A stretch of DNA of 64,000 bases from Paenibacillus solanacearum (GTDB taxonomy: Bacteria; Bacillota; Bacilli; Paenibacillales; NBRC-103111): the NCBI RefSeq assembly GCF_910593845.1, contig NZ_CAJVAS010000003.1, positions 1-64,000 of the forward strand, written 5' to 3'. Below are positions 53,482 to 62,253 of this stretch, in pieces. A model generated the notes under the pieces. That model was not told the origin of the DNA. It saw only the letters and a program-made list of their open reading frames with translations, and did no database searches. Position 1 is the stretch's first letter; each line of letters starts with the position of its first letter. The position numbers were made by a program, and so were the translations under genes.

Positions 53482-54054
53482 GTGATTACGACGCTTTATT
53501 GGGTCAGGCATGCGGATTCGCCTTACATTCCGGGCATGGAGCGCACAAGGGGACTATCCTCGAAAGGAACGGCGGATGCGGCGCAAGTGGCGAAGCGTCT
53601 GCGGGACGAACGCATCGATGCGATCATTTCCAGTCCATATGAACGCGCGATCGCTACGGTTAAGGGATTGGCGGACGCATTGCATCTGGAGATTGCCGTC
53701 GAAGAAGATTTGCGGGAGAGACAGGTTGCAGGTGAGACGCATCGCTTGGCAATCGATCAGTTCCTTTCCGCGAAGCGTGCCGTGTACGAAGACTGGAATT
53801 ACTCGTTCCCGGGCGGGGAATCGAGCCGACAGGCGCAGTCGCGGGCGGTACGCGTTCTTACGCGGCTGCTGGAGCAGCATGCGGGCGAATCGATCGTGAT
53901 CGGCACGCACGGCGACATCATGACGCTCATGATGAACCACTTCGATCCCCGGTATAACTACGCTTTTTGGCAATCCACGACGATGCCCGATATTTACAGA
54001 CTGCGAATCGAGCGTCAAAAGCTGACGGATGTAACCAGGCTTTGGGGTTACTAA
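53482..54054 (+). CDS. Histidine phosphatase superfamily protein (phosphoglycerate mutase-like)
   Basis: A 190-residue phosphatase. The N-terminal catalytic motif is YWVRHADS (RHG variant, His nucleophile), with the second arginine in SSPYERAIAT, the acid Glu in LRERQVAG and the second histidine in VIGTHGDIM. The GTG start at 53482 follows GGTGGAG; an earlier GTG at 53428 adds 18 residues and is less likely. It may dephosphorylate sugar or nucleotide phosphates. Convergent with the AraC gene. Confidence 0.85.
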   Translation: MITTLYWVRHADSPYIPGMERTRGLSSKGTADAAQVAKRLRDERIDAIISSPYERAIATVKGLADALHLEIAVEEDLRERQVAGETHRLAIDQFLSAKRAVYEDWNYSFPGGESSRQAQSRAVRVLTRLLEQHAGESIVIGTHGDIMTLMMNHFDPRYNYAFWQSTTMPDIYRLRIERQKLTDVTRLWGY

Positions 54055-54097
54055 ACAGCTAATAACCGATTCTTTTATGCCCATGCACCGCAGACTT

Positions 54098-54964
54098 CTA
54101 CTGCAGCCGGGCTTCGTCCGTTTTCAGCCTGTAGTGCGTCGGAGGAAACCCGTAATACAAGCTGAACGCGCGGGAAAACGAAGCGGCATCCGAGTAGCTG
54201 AGACTAAGCGCGATTTCCGTCACGGTGAGCGAGGTTTCCTGCAGCAGGCGCATGGCCTTGTCCATTCGCAGCTTCATCAAGTACTTGGCCGGCGACATGC
54301 CGATCTGTTCGGCGAATATTTTGGAAAAATACGTGCGATGGATGCCCGCATGCATCGCGACATGCGTCGCGTCAATTTGTTCGGCGTAGTGGGTATGCAT
54401 ATAGTCGACGCTTTTTTTGATCCAGTCCTTCTGCCGGTCCTTCGGCGGCTGCGCCGGTTCCGTCCGGTGCTTCAGCCCGTCGAATAATTTGAACAGCAGA
54501 CTGGCGTACGCGAGGCGGGGGTCATGAGGGCGAAGCGCTCCGACCGACCAGAACTGCTGCAGCGTCGATTCAATCTCCGCAGACATCGCGTCCTGCAGCC
54601 ATGGAGTATGCTCGCGGATTCCGGCCAAAGCGAGCAAGGCCGGCGACAGCGGACCGTCGAGAGCGATCCACGCCATCTCCAGCGTAACGTCCGTGCCGGC
54701 CGGCCGGTAGCTGTACGAAGTTCGCGGGAACAGGCAGAAGAGGTCGCCTTGACGCAGCTGCACCGATTGCTCGCCGAATTGGAACAGCACGGCACCCGCT
54801 TGAACAAAGTGAACGCTGTAATGCTCAATCGTCCGCGGGCCGGCGCCATAGTTCGGCTTGGCGCGGTTCCGCCCGATGCGGACCGGCCACAGCCCGATGG
54901 AGTAATTCAATTCGTCGGGAGAAAAATAAATGTTTTCCGCAAACTCCTGCGCGTATTCCTGCAT
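54098..54964 (-). CDS. AraC-family regulator beside the sulfatase
   Basis: A 288-residue regulator. The N-terminal cupin-like arm has IEHYSVHFVQAGAVLFQFGEQSVQLRQGDLFCLFPRTSYSY; the C-terminal double helix-turn-helix has QIDATHVAMHAGIHRTYFSKIF and VTEIALSLSYSDAASFSRAFS. Start at complement 54964 follows GGGGAGG. It is divergent from the first sulfatase, and the ACAAATTGCAA direct repeats at 55019-55050 lie in the gap. The same module precedes the second sulfatase at 63616, making both likely targets. Confidence 0.85.
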   Translation of the reverse strand: MQEYAQEFAENIYFSPDELNYSIGLWPVRIGRNRAKPNYGAGPRTIEHYSVHFVQAGAVLFQFGEQSVQLRQGDLFCLFPRTSYSYRPAGTDVTLEMAWIALDGPLSPALLALAGIREHTPWLQDAMSAEIESTLQQFWSVGALRPHDPRLAYASLLFKLFDGLKHRTEPAQPPKDRQKDWIKKSVDYMHTHYAEQIDATHVAMHAGIHRTYFSKIFAEQIGMSPAKYLMKLRMDKAMRLLQETSLTVTEIALSLSYSDAASFSRAFSLYYGFPPTHYRLKTDEARLQ

Positions 54965-55017
54965 GATCGCCGTGCCTCCCCGGGTAGCGCTTTATCTCCT
55001 CAGTATACGGGCAGCCT

Positions 55018-55080
55018 TACAAATTGCAAAGCGCTTGAAACAAAATGCAATTGTCCGGCGCTAGCCCGTCGCGATATAGT
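55018..55080 (+). promoter_or_regulatory. AraC-type operator and promoter of the first sulfatase
   Basis: Direct repeats ACAAATTGCAA (55019-55029) and ACAAAATGCAA (55040-55050) start 21 bp apart. The -35 TTGTCC (55051-55056) abuts the second, and TATAGT (55075-55080) is 18 bp further. The first repeat starts 56 bp before the -10 hexamer. A module with the same 14-base block and the same 56-bp offset precedes the second sulfatase. Confidence 0.75.
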
Positions 55081-55118
55081 AAGGCTAGGCATCGAACCGC
55101 TGAGAGGAGAACATCGTC

Positions 55119-56498
55119 ATGACTCAACCGAATATCCTGTTTATTCTATCCGACGACCAAGGCGCTTGGGCGATGGGCTGCGCAGGCAACCCCGAGATCC
55201 GCACGCCGAATTTGGATCGGCTCGCCGCCACCGGCAGCCGGTTCGACCATTTCTTCTGCACGTCTCCCGTGTGCTCGCCGGCGCGCGCTTCGCTGCTGAC
55301 CGGGCGAATCCCGTCGCAGCACGGAGTGCACGACTGGATCAAGGAAGGGAATATGGGGGAAGGCGCTTTACCTTATCTGGACGATGGGCAGACCGCGTAC
55401 ACCGAGCTGCTCGCAGCGAGCGGGTATACATGCGGGATTAGCGGCAAATGGCATCTGGGCGACAGCGTGACACCGCAAAAAGGCTTCACTCACTGGTTCG
55501 TTCATCAATCGGGCGGAAGTCCTTATTATGACGCGCCGATGATACGCGACGGCAAGCCGGGAAAGGAACCGGGACATGTCACGGAGGTTATTACGGAAGA
55601 TGCGCTGGCGTTTATCGACGGGCAGACCGGACAGGCTCCGTTCTACCTGAGCGTGCATTATACGGCGCCGCACAGTCCGTGGATCGGCCAACATCCGGAA
55701 CCATTCGTCGCGTTGTACAACGACTGCCCGTTCGATAGCTGTCCTCAAGAGCCTGCTCATCCGTGGACGATCCCGAATGCGCCTTGGGGCAGCAACTGGC
55801 GTGAGAATCTGAAGGGGTATTTTGCCGCCGTTACGGCAATGGATCTGCAAATCGGCCGATTGATCGACCGGCTGGAGGAGAAAGGGCTGCGGGAGCAGAC
55901 GCTGATCGTGTTCATGGGGGATAACGGCTTCAACTGCGGCCATCACGGATTTTGGGGAAAAGGCAACGGCACGTTTCCGCAAAATATGTACGATACGTCG
56001 GTCAAGGTGCCAGCGATCTTCAGTCATCCTGGGACGATTCCGCAAGCAACGGTGTGCGCTTCCATGCTGAGCGGTTACGACGTGATGCCGACGCTGCTGG
56101 AGTATGCCGGTTTGGCCGGCGCGATACCGGACGGACTGCCGGGGGTCAGCTTCGCGCCGCTGCTGCGGGGTGAGACGACGACGGAGCGGGAGCATGTATT
56201 CATCTACGATGAGTACGGACCGGTGCGCATGGTGCGGAGCCGCGAGTGGAAATATGTGCACCGGTACCCGTACGGGCCGCATGAGCTGTACGATCTGCTG
56301 CGCGATCCGGACGAGCGGACGAATCTGATCAACGCATCGGAGCAGCAGGAACGAATCGCCCGGATGAAGGCGGAGCTGGACGGCTGGTTTGTCCGCTACG
56401 CCGATCCGGCGCGCGACGGGGTGCGAGAGCCGGTCCGCGGGGGCGGGCAGCTGCGGCTGGCAGGTCCGGACGGCGGCGGCAAGACGGCATTTCTATAA
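55119..56498 (+). CDS. Type I sulfatase (arylsulfatase A family)
   Basis: A 459-residue sulfatase. ILFILSDDQ is the N-terminal metal motif and Cys52 in CSPAR is the residue converted to formylglycine, followed by GKWHLG and the C-terminal metal motif GDNGFNCGHHG. No signal peptide, so it acts inside the cell on imported sulfated oligosaccharides, or needs other export. With Cys-type activation the cell needs a formylglycine-generating enzyme, which is not in the window. Start ATG 55119 follows GAGAGGAG. It is regulated, by inference, by the divergent AraC protein. Confidence 0.9.
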   Translation: MTQPNILFILSDDQGAWAMGCAGNPEIRTPNLDRLAATGSRFDHFFCTSPVCSPARASLLTGRIPSQHGVHDWIKEGNMGEGALPYLDDGQTAYTELLAASGYTCGISGKWHLGDSVTPQKGFTHWFVHQSGGSPYYDAPMIRDGKPGKEPGHVTEVITEDALAFIDGQTGQAPFYLSVHYTAPHSPWIGQHPEPFVALYNDCPFDSCPQEPAHPWTIPNAPWGSNWRENLKGYFAAVTAMDLQIGRLIDRLEEKGLREQTLIVFMGDNGFNCGHHGFWGKGNGTFPQNMYDTSVKVPAIFSHPGTIPQATVCASMLSGYDVMPTLLEYAGLAGAIPDGLPGVSFAPLLRGETTTEREHVFIYDEYGPVRMVRSREWKYVHRYPYGPHELYDLLRDPDERTNLINASEQQERIARMKAELDGWFVRYADPARDGVREPVRGGGQLRLAGPDGGGKTAFL

Positions 56499-56544
56499 GC
56501 ACAGAGTATACTCATCCATTGGAATGCCGTATTCGTACCTGCGC

Positions 56545-56611
56545 AAAAAAAGAAGCAAAAGGCTGCATTTCTCTCTCTCCATGGGGAGACTGCGCCTGTA
56601 GCTTCTTTTTT
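56545..56611. terminator. Bidirectional terminator between the sulfatase and response-regulator genes
   Basis: AAAAAAAGAAGC at 56545-56556 pairs with GCTTCTTTTTT at 56601-56611; an inner TCTCC/GGAGA hairpin fills the loop. A and T runs on both sides serve the convergent genes. Confidence 0.75.
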
Positions 56612-56660
56612 AATCGCACATATTGCATGGATATGTTATCTCGTTTTCAGCTTCTGCCGA

Positions 56661-57347
56661 TTACAGCTTTTTCAGCGTTTCGAAAATGCGCAGCTCGTTG
56701 ACGCTGCGAATCACGTCGGAAATGCTGGAAAGCTTGAATTTTTTCAAGATGCTGTTGATTTGCTTCTTGATCGTTTCATATTCGACGCTTCGTTCCTCGG
56801 CAATCGCTTTGCGCGATTTCCCTTCGCACAGCTGACGCAGCACCTGCAGCTCGCTCGGCGTCAATTCCGAAATAATCTGAATGACGAACAGCAGGCTGCT
56901 TTCCGTCCGCTTCACGCGGGCGAATTCCTCGCGTATTTTCTCGGCGATCATCGGCCGGATCGGGGATTGATTGTGGTAAGCGGAACGGATCGCGTCGAGA
57001 ATTTCCTCGTTGGCGGCCGTCTTGAGCAAATAATCGTGAATGCCGGATTGAAATGCGGCGAAGATGAAGTTGTCGTCTTTGTGCACGGTCAGCACAATAA
57101 TTTTGATATGCGGCAGCTTCTCGTTGATTTGTTTGGCCGCTTCGATGCCAGCATACTGGCTCTCCATCTCGATATCCAGCAGGACTACGTCCGGCTGATG
57201 CATCGCCGCCTGCATCACGGCTTCATAGCCTGTTGCCGCTGCGGCGACGCATTGCATCGTCCCCGACTGGGCGATCACCCGCTCCAGTCTTCTTCGGTGC
57301 GCCTCCATATCGTCCGCGATTACGATTCGAATGTTATGTTCCGTCAT
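56661..57347 (-). CDS. NarL/LuxR-type response regulator
   Basis: A 228-residue regulator. The receiver domain has the acidic ADD pair at 11-13, phospho-acceptor Asp58 (VVLLDIEM) and Lys in LLKTAANEE. The C-terminal LuxR helix-turn-helix reads LTPSELQVLRQLCEGKSRKAIAEE followed by YETIKKQINSILKKF. ATG at complement 57347 follows AAGGGGG. It is 52 bases downstream of its histidine kinase and the pair is divergent from the sugar ABC transporter operon, its likely target. Confidence 0.9.
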   Translation of the reverse strand: MTEHNIRIVIADDMEAHRRRLERVIAQSGTMQCVAAAATGYEAVMQAAMHQPDVVLLDIEMESQYAGIEAAKQINEKLPHIKIIVLTVHKDDNFIFAAFQSGIHDYLLKTAANEEILDAIRSAYHNQSPIRPMIAEKIREEFARVKRTESSLLFVIQIISELTPSELQVLRQLCEGKSRKAIAEERSVEYETIKKQINSILKKFKLSSISDVIRSVNELRIFETLKKL

Positions 57348-57399
57348 GTCGGCCCCCTTGATGGACGGGGGAACGTTTTATTCCCCCGATTTCTCTATT

Positions 57400-58875
57400 T
57401 CAAACGACAGGCAAGAAGATCGTAAAGGACGTGCCGGCGCCGACCTTGCTTTCCACTTGAATTTTCCCGTCATGGCCGGTCACGATCTTGTGGCAGTACG
57501 ATAAGCCGATCCCCCAGTTGTTCACCGACGCCTTCGTTGTAAAGAACGGATTGAAGATTTGATCCAGCAGCTCCTCGGGGACGCCGGGTCCATTGTCCGA
57601 GATGCGGATCATCCCCCAGCCGTTGCGCTGCGCGATCTCCACCGTAACGATTCCCCGCTCCTGCCCCGCTAACGATTCGATCGCATTTTTCAGCAAATTG
57701 TAGATCGCTTCACTCAAATGCGGCGCGTCGATATAGGCGACGGGGGAGGGAACCGATTCGGGTATAAACCGGACTTCGACGGTCGCGCTGCGCGGCTCGA
57801 GCAGCGATAACGCCTGCCGGACCGGGGCTTCGAGCGGCTGCGCCTGCAAATTAAGCTGAATGCGCTTGAATTTATCCGCCGCTTCGTTGATGCTGCCCAT
57901 CCCCGCTTCGCATGATTTCAGCATCAGGTTCAGGCTGTACACGGTATCTTCGTCGCCGGCATGCTTGTCCTTCAAGTACTCGGCTTCCGATTGAATCGCG
58001 ATCAGGTGATTTTTCAGCGCATGAGTGAACGCCCTTGTTCCGAGCGTCGCCGTATCGATGCTTTTGTTAATTTGAATATCGCGGTTTCGGCGGTACGTCT
58101 CAATCGAGTTATACTTGTACACAATAACGAGCATGAACGTCAGCGCGGCATATACCACATAAGGCATGATGGACAGCATGAGCTTGTGCGTGCCGAACGT
58201 CGGCTGCAAGTAATTGTAGTACCCTTCCAAGTAGGTGGCTTTCACCAAGTTTTTGGGCGCCCAAGAGAAGAGCATAACGTGTAGAAGCGCGACAGGAATG
58301 AGGCTGAGCGTGTGCACCAGCGTCATGTTTTTAATAAACCGGATGTTCGGATATTTCCAGTAATAATGCACCATCAACGTGAAGGCGCCGACCAGCATCA
58401 CATATTTGGCAAAATGCACGACGTGATTCGACAACGCCAGCGCGTAACGGAGTGATTCGTTCTGTACGGCAATATGGACCGCCGGATCGTATAGAACGAG
58501 CGAAACGGCGAATCCCGCGGCCAACACGATGTACGTCCGGCGCTGTGTACCCGGGCTGAGGCTCCGGGTGAACGAAACGGCGAAACCGAGCAGCGAGCAG
58601 TAGAACAGCATGACGCCAAGATTCAACAGCCGGATCAGCAGCAGCGGATTGAATTTGGCCAGCACGAGATAGTTCCATGTGCCGGGGCTGAAATTGAAAA
58701 CGGAATCGATGATGTTGTAATAATAATTAAATTTGCTCAAATAAAGAACGAACGAGACAAAGGAAACAACCCAACTGGCGATAATGCCGTACATGAAGCG
58801 TGTGGACGTACTGTTCAGCTTGTTGTACGTAACCAGTACCGAGACCGATAAAAAAATAAGCGTGACGATAATCAT
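57400..58875 (-). CDS. Sensor histidine kinase with seven-helix membrane domain
   Basis: A 491-residue kinase. The first 255 residues hold about seven or eight membrane helices with short loops and no extracellular domain, so it senses within the membrane or through a partner protein. The dimerisation region has the phospho-acceptor His285 in AFTHALKNHLIAIQSE, unusual in that an Asn-His follows. ATP-binding boxes are LLKNAIESL, ISDNGPGVP and WGIGLSYCHKIV. Start at complement 58875 follows AAGAGGT. It belongs with the response regulator and is divergent from the solute-binding protein gene. Confidence 0.85.
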   Translation of the reverse strand: MIIVTLIFLSVSVLVTYNKLNSTSTRFMYGIIASWVVSFVSFVLYLSKFNYYYNIIDSVFNFSPGTWNYLVLAKFNPLLLIRLLNLGVMLFYCSLLGFAVSFTRSLSPGTQRRTYIVLAAGFAVSLVLYDPAVHIAVQNESLRYALALSNHVVHFAKYVMLVGAFTLMVHYYWKYPNIRFIKNMTLVHTLSLIPVALLHVMLFSWAPKNLVKATYLEGYYNYLQPTFGTHKLMLSIMPYVVYAALTFMLVIVYKYNSIETYRRNRDIQINKSIDTATLGTRAFTHALKNHLIAIQSEAEYLKDKHAGDEDTVYSLNLMLKSCEAGMGSINEAADKFKRIQLNLQAQPLEAPVRQALSLLEPRSATVEVRFIPESVPSPVAYIDAPHLSEAIYNLLKNAIESLAGQERGIVTVEIAQRNGWGMIRISDNGPGVPEELLDQIFNPFFTTKASVNNWGIGLSYCHKIVTGHDGKIQVESKVGAGTSFTIFLPVV

Positions 58876-58949
58876 GATGACAACCTCTTCAGCCGGGAAG
58901 TTGGACCGGACCTGTCATGCGCGGGGGAATAAAACTTTCAACTCCCGGC

Positions 58950-58971
58950 ATTCCGGAATCCGGTTTACAAT
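58950..58971 (+). promoter_or_regulatory. Promoter with palindrome upstream of the sugar ABC operon
   Basis: ATTCCGGAAT (58950-58959) is a perfect 10-bp palindrome lying inside the spacer of a weak promoter whose -10 is TACAAT (58966-58971). It is a candidate site for the divergent response regulator. Confidence 0.35.
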
Positions 58972-59026
58972 AACGTCATGGGAAGCGCATACAAAAATCA
59001 TAACAAAACCAAAGGGTGGATGTAAA

Positions 59027-60346
59027 ATGAATAAAATTGTTAGCCTGACCTTGGCAGGCGCGCTTGCGGCGGGGCTGACGGCTGGCTGTTCTTCTTCGAA
59101 ACCGTCCGCTCAAGGCGGGAACGGGGCAGGAAGCGGCGGCGAAGGCAAGCCGGTGAAGCTGAAAATGACGGTGCTCTCGGACGACTTGAATACGTTCAAG
59201 CTGGCGTATGACGAGTTCAAGAAGGAGAATCCGAACATCGACGTCCAGCTGGAGACGATTCCGCAGCAGCAATATTACGATAAGCTTCGGCTGCAGTTGT
59301 CTTCCGGCGAAGATATCGATATTATCGGCGGCAATATGGACGTATTCCTGGACACAGGCATATTAGAGCCGCTTGACGATTATATCAAGAAAAATAAAAT
59401 CGACGTTTCCGGCTTCGGCCCGCTCTATGACAGCTTGAAGGTGAACGATAAAATGTACGGCCTTCCTTACCGGAAGTCGAATTGGATGCTCTATTACAAT
59501 AAAACGCTGTTCGACCAGGCGAAGGTGCCGTATCCGAAAGCGGACATGACGTGGGACGAGTTCCGGGATTTGGCCAAAAAAATGACGAAGGGCGAAGGCG
59601 CGAACAAAATATACGGCGCGTTCCTCCATCCGTGGGCGCAAACGTGGTACATCCAGGCGGTGCAGGGCGGCTCCACGATCATCGACAAAGATTTGGCGCC
59701 GTTCAAGAAGGCGCTGCAGTTCCGGATGGACATGGAAAAAGACGGCTCGATCATGTCCTGGGCGGAGCAAATCTCGACGTCGGCCCATTACAATTCCGCC
59801 TTCCAAAAAGGCAACGTAGCGATGAACCTGATCGGCGACTGGCACGTCGCGCAGCTCAGACAGGCGGAAGAGGAGAAGAAGATCAGCTTCGATTGGGACG
59901 TCGTTCCGGTGCCGCATCCGCCGGGTGTTCCGGCCAACACGAGCCTTGCGACGCCGGTCTCGCTCATGGTGAACAAAAATTCCAAGCATAAGGAAGAAGC
60001 GTTCAAAGTGTTGGAATATATGACAGGTGCCAAGGGCGCCAAACTATTCGCTTCCAAAGGGTTCTTGACCGGATACAGCAACGACGAGATCCGGAAAGCG
60101 TACGTAGGCGACGGAAGCATGAAGCCGAAAAACATTCATTACTTCGTCGAGCAAAAAGAATACGCCGAGTACCCGCTGCTGCCAGGCGTGAAAAATATTG
60201 TGCTCAACAACATTTACAAGCAGGAAGGCGAAGTCGCCTTGACCGGCGGGCAGACGGCCGATCAGGCAATCCAAAAGATCGGCGCAAGGGTTCAGAAGGA
60301 ATGGGCGGACAAGTACGAAAAGGATTTCAAGGCAGCCAAGAAATAA
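59027..60346 (+). CDS. Extracellular sugar-binding lipoprotein of the ABC importer
   Basis: A 439-residue family 1 solute-binding protein. Lipobox LTAGC, then a Ser/Gly linker and VLSDDLNTFKLAYDEFKKENPNIDVQLETIP, YGLPYRKSNWMLYYNKTLFDQAKVPYPKADMTWDEFRDLAKKMTKGEGA, with Trp/Tyr-rich sugar-stacking positions. It differs from the three orphan binding proteins of the sialate locus. ATG 59027 follows AAAGGGTGG. It is followed by two permeases with a hairpin between, so it is the substrate-capture subunit of this importer. Confidence 0.9.
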   Translation: MNKIVSLTLAGALAAGLTAGCSSSKPSAQGGNGAGSGGEGKPVKLKMTVLSDDLNTFKLAYDEFKKENPNIDVQLETIPQQQYYDKLRLQLSSGEDIDIIGGNMDVFLDTGILEPLDDYIKKNKIDVSGFGPLYDSLKVNDKMYGLPYRKSNWMLYYNKTLFDQAKVPYPKADMTWDEFRDLAKKMTKGEGANKIYGAFLHPWAQTWYIQAVQGGSTIIDKDLAPFKKALQFRMDMEKDGSIMSWAEQISTSAHYNSAFQKGNVAMNLIGDWHVAQLRQAEEEKKISFDWDVVPVPHPPGVPANTSLATPVSLMVNKNSKHKEEAFKVLEYMTGAKGAKLFASKGFLTGYSNDEIRKAYVGDGSMKPKNIHYFVEQKEYAEYPLLPGVKNIVLNNIYKQEGEVALTGGQTADQAIQKIGARVQKEWADKYEKDFKAAKK

Positions 60347-60373
60347 TGCTGTAAGCCCGGGCCGGGTCTCGCT

Positions 60374-60397
60374 GTCTCGTCTTCCATAAGGCGAGAC
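60374..60397 (+). promoter_or_regulatory. Intercistronic hairpin between binding-protein and permease genes
   Basis: GTCTCGTCTT at 60374-60383 pairs with AAGGCGAGAC at 60388-60397 over a four-base loop, 27 bases after the stop codon. There is no T-run. Such hairpins protect the upstream message and make the binding protein more abundant than the permeases. Confidence 0.6.
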
Positions 60398-60424
60398 TCG
60401 GCTGTCCAGACAGGAGTGATTCGT

Positions 60425-61318
60425 TTGCTAAGGCCACACAACAAAGCCGTCACCAGCAGCAGAATGACGGGATACCTCTTTTTGCTGCCGAATATTATCG
60501 GATTTCTCGTCTTTATTTGTTTTCCCGTCTTTGCTTCGTTCCTCATGAGCTTCACCGATTGGAACGGCTTCGGCCAAGTCAATTTTACCGGCTTCGACAA
60601 TTATACCCGGCTGTGGGGGGACGAGACGTTTCGCATTTCGCTGCTTAACAGCTTGATCATGACCGTCGTCTCCGTACCTGCGACGCTGCTGCTCGCCGTA
60701 TTGGCGGCCGTTGCGCTCAATAAAGGCATACGGGGCATCAAGCTGTTCCGCACAGCGATCTTCCTGCCCCATATTACAGCGACGATCGCGGTAGCCGTCG
60801 TATGGCAGCTGCTGTACAATCCGACGATGGGGCCGATCAACGGCTTGCTGCGGACGATAGGCGTGGACAACCCGCCGGCTTGGCTGGCGTCCGGCGATTG
60901 GGCGCTGCTGTCGGTCATCATCGTGAGTATTTGGCATTCCATCGGATACTACATGGTGCTTTATTTGGCGGGCTTGCAGGGCATTCCGAGAGATTTGTAC
61001 GAAGCGGCTGAAATCGACGGCGCCGGCAAGGCGTCCCAGTTTCGCAACGTGACGCTGCCGATGCTGTCGCCGGTTATTTTTTTCACGGTCATTATCGGCA
61101 TCATCAATTCGTTCAAAGTGTTCGACCTCGTCTACGTGCTGACCAAGGGAGGCCCGGGACGGTCCACGCATATGCTCGTCTACGACATCTACTATACCGC
61201 GTTCCAGCGGTATGAATACGGCTATGCTTCGGCTATGGCTTATGTCCTGTTCGCCATCATTGCCGTCATTACATTCATCCAGTTCAAGGGGCAGAGCCGC
61301 TGGGTTAACTACTCCTAA
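60425..61318 (+). CDS. Sugar ABC transporter permease (MalF type)
   Basis: A 297-residue permease with six helices. It begins TGYLFLLPNIIGFLVFICFPVFASFLMSFTDW, and the ATPase-contacting EAA loop reads YEAAEIDGAGKASQFRNVTLPMLSPVIFF. The start is probably TTG 60425, six bases after AGGAGTGA; GTG 60416 overlaps the ribosome site. No ATPase gene is present, as usual in Firmicutes where MsmX serves many importers. Confidence 0.9.
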   Translation: MLRPHNKAVTSSRMTGYLFLLPNIIGFLVFICFPVFASFLMSFTDWNGFGQVNFTGFDNYTRLWGDETFRISLLNSLIMTVVSVPATLLLAVLAAVALNKGIRGIKLFRTAIFLPHITATIAVAVVWQLLYNPTMGPINGLLRTIGVDNPPAWLASGDWALLSVIIVSIWHSIGYYMVLYLAGLQGIPRDLYEAAEIDGAGKASQFRNVTLPMLSPVIFFTVIIGIINSFKVFDLVYVLTKGGPGRSTHMLVYDIYYTAFQRYEYGYASAMAYVLFAIIAVITFIQFKGQSRWVNYS

Positions 61319-61342
61319 GCGGAGCAGAGGGGAGGGATTGCA

Positions 61343-62218
61343 ATGAAGTTGGCCCATTCTCGGGCAGAAGCCTATACCGCTCCGAAGCCGTTCCGACTGT
61401 CTTTGAAGATTCGCAGCGCTGTACTGTACGCCGTACTCATTCTCGTGTCCTTATCGATGGTGCTGCCGTTCGTATGGATGATTTCGGCGTCGCTCAAGTC
61501 GGAGGCGGAAGTGTTCAGCTTCCCGATCCGCTGGATTCCGAGCACGCTTTATGGGTCCAATTACGAGAAAGTATGGGTGAAGCTGCCGTTTTTTTCATAC
61601 TACGTGAACACGGTCAAAATCGCGGTATCGACAACCGTCCTGCAGATCGTCACCTGCTCGATGGCGGCCTACGCGTTCGCCAAGGTCCGGTTTCCGGAAC
61701 GGGACAAGCTGTTTTTCCTGTATGTGGCGACGATGATGATTCCGTTCCAGGTGATGATGATCCCGCAGTTTTTGCTCATGAAGCAGCTCGGGCTGATCGA
61801 TTCCCACTGGGCGCTGATCATGTTGGGCGCCTTCAGCCCGTTCGGCGTCTTCTTGTTCCGGCAGTTCTTCATGTCGATTCCGGAGGAGCTGTCGGAGGCG
61901 GCGCGCATTGACGGACTGAGCGAATTCGGCATTTATGTCCGCGTAATCCTGCCGTTGACGCGGCCGGCGATCGCCAGTCTGACGATCTTTACGTTTATGC
62001 ATGCGTGGAATGATTTTCTCGGTCCGCTCATTTACTTGAACTCGGACCATTTGTTTACGCTGCAGCTCGGCATGCAGCATTTCCAATCGGAGCATGCGAC
62101 GGAGTACGGCCCGCTGATGGCCGCGGCGGTGTCCGCCATCGTGCCGACGATCGTCATTTATTTTTTGGCGCAGGATCACTTTGTCGAAGGCATTGCCGCC
62201 GGCGCGGTCAAAGGATAA
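61343..62218 (+). CDS. Sugar ABC transporter permease (MalG type)
   Basis: A 291-residue permease with six helices. VSLSMVLPFVWMISASLKSEAEVF opens it, and the EAA loop reads LSEAARIDGLSEFGIYVRVILPLTRPAIASL. It starts 24 bases after the first permease stop with GGGGAGG upstream. It forms the channel with MalF-like 60425. Confidence 0.92.
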   Translation: MKLAHSRAEAYTAPKPFRLSLKIRSAVLYAVLILVSLSMVLPFVWMISASLKSEAEVFSFPIRWIPSTLYGSNYEKVWVKLPFFSYYVNTVKIAVSTTVLQIVTCSMAAYAFAKVRFPERDKLFFLYVATMMIPFQVMMIPQFLLMKQLGLIDSHWALIMLGAFSPFGVFLFRQFFMSIPEELSEAARIDGLSEFGIYVRVILPLTRPAIASLTIFTFMHAWNDFLGPLIYLNSDHLFTLQLGMQHFQSEHATEYGPLMAAAVSAIVPTIVIYFLAQDHFVEGIAAGAVKG

Positions 62219-62253
62219 CCGCTATCCAAGGATGAACTCGAAGGAGAGAAGCA

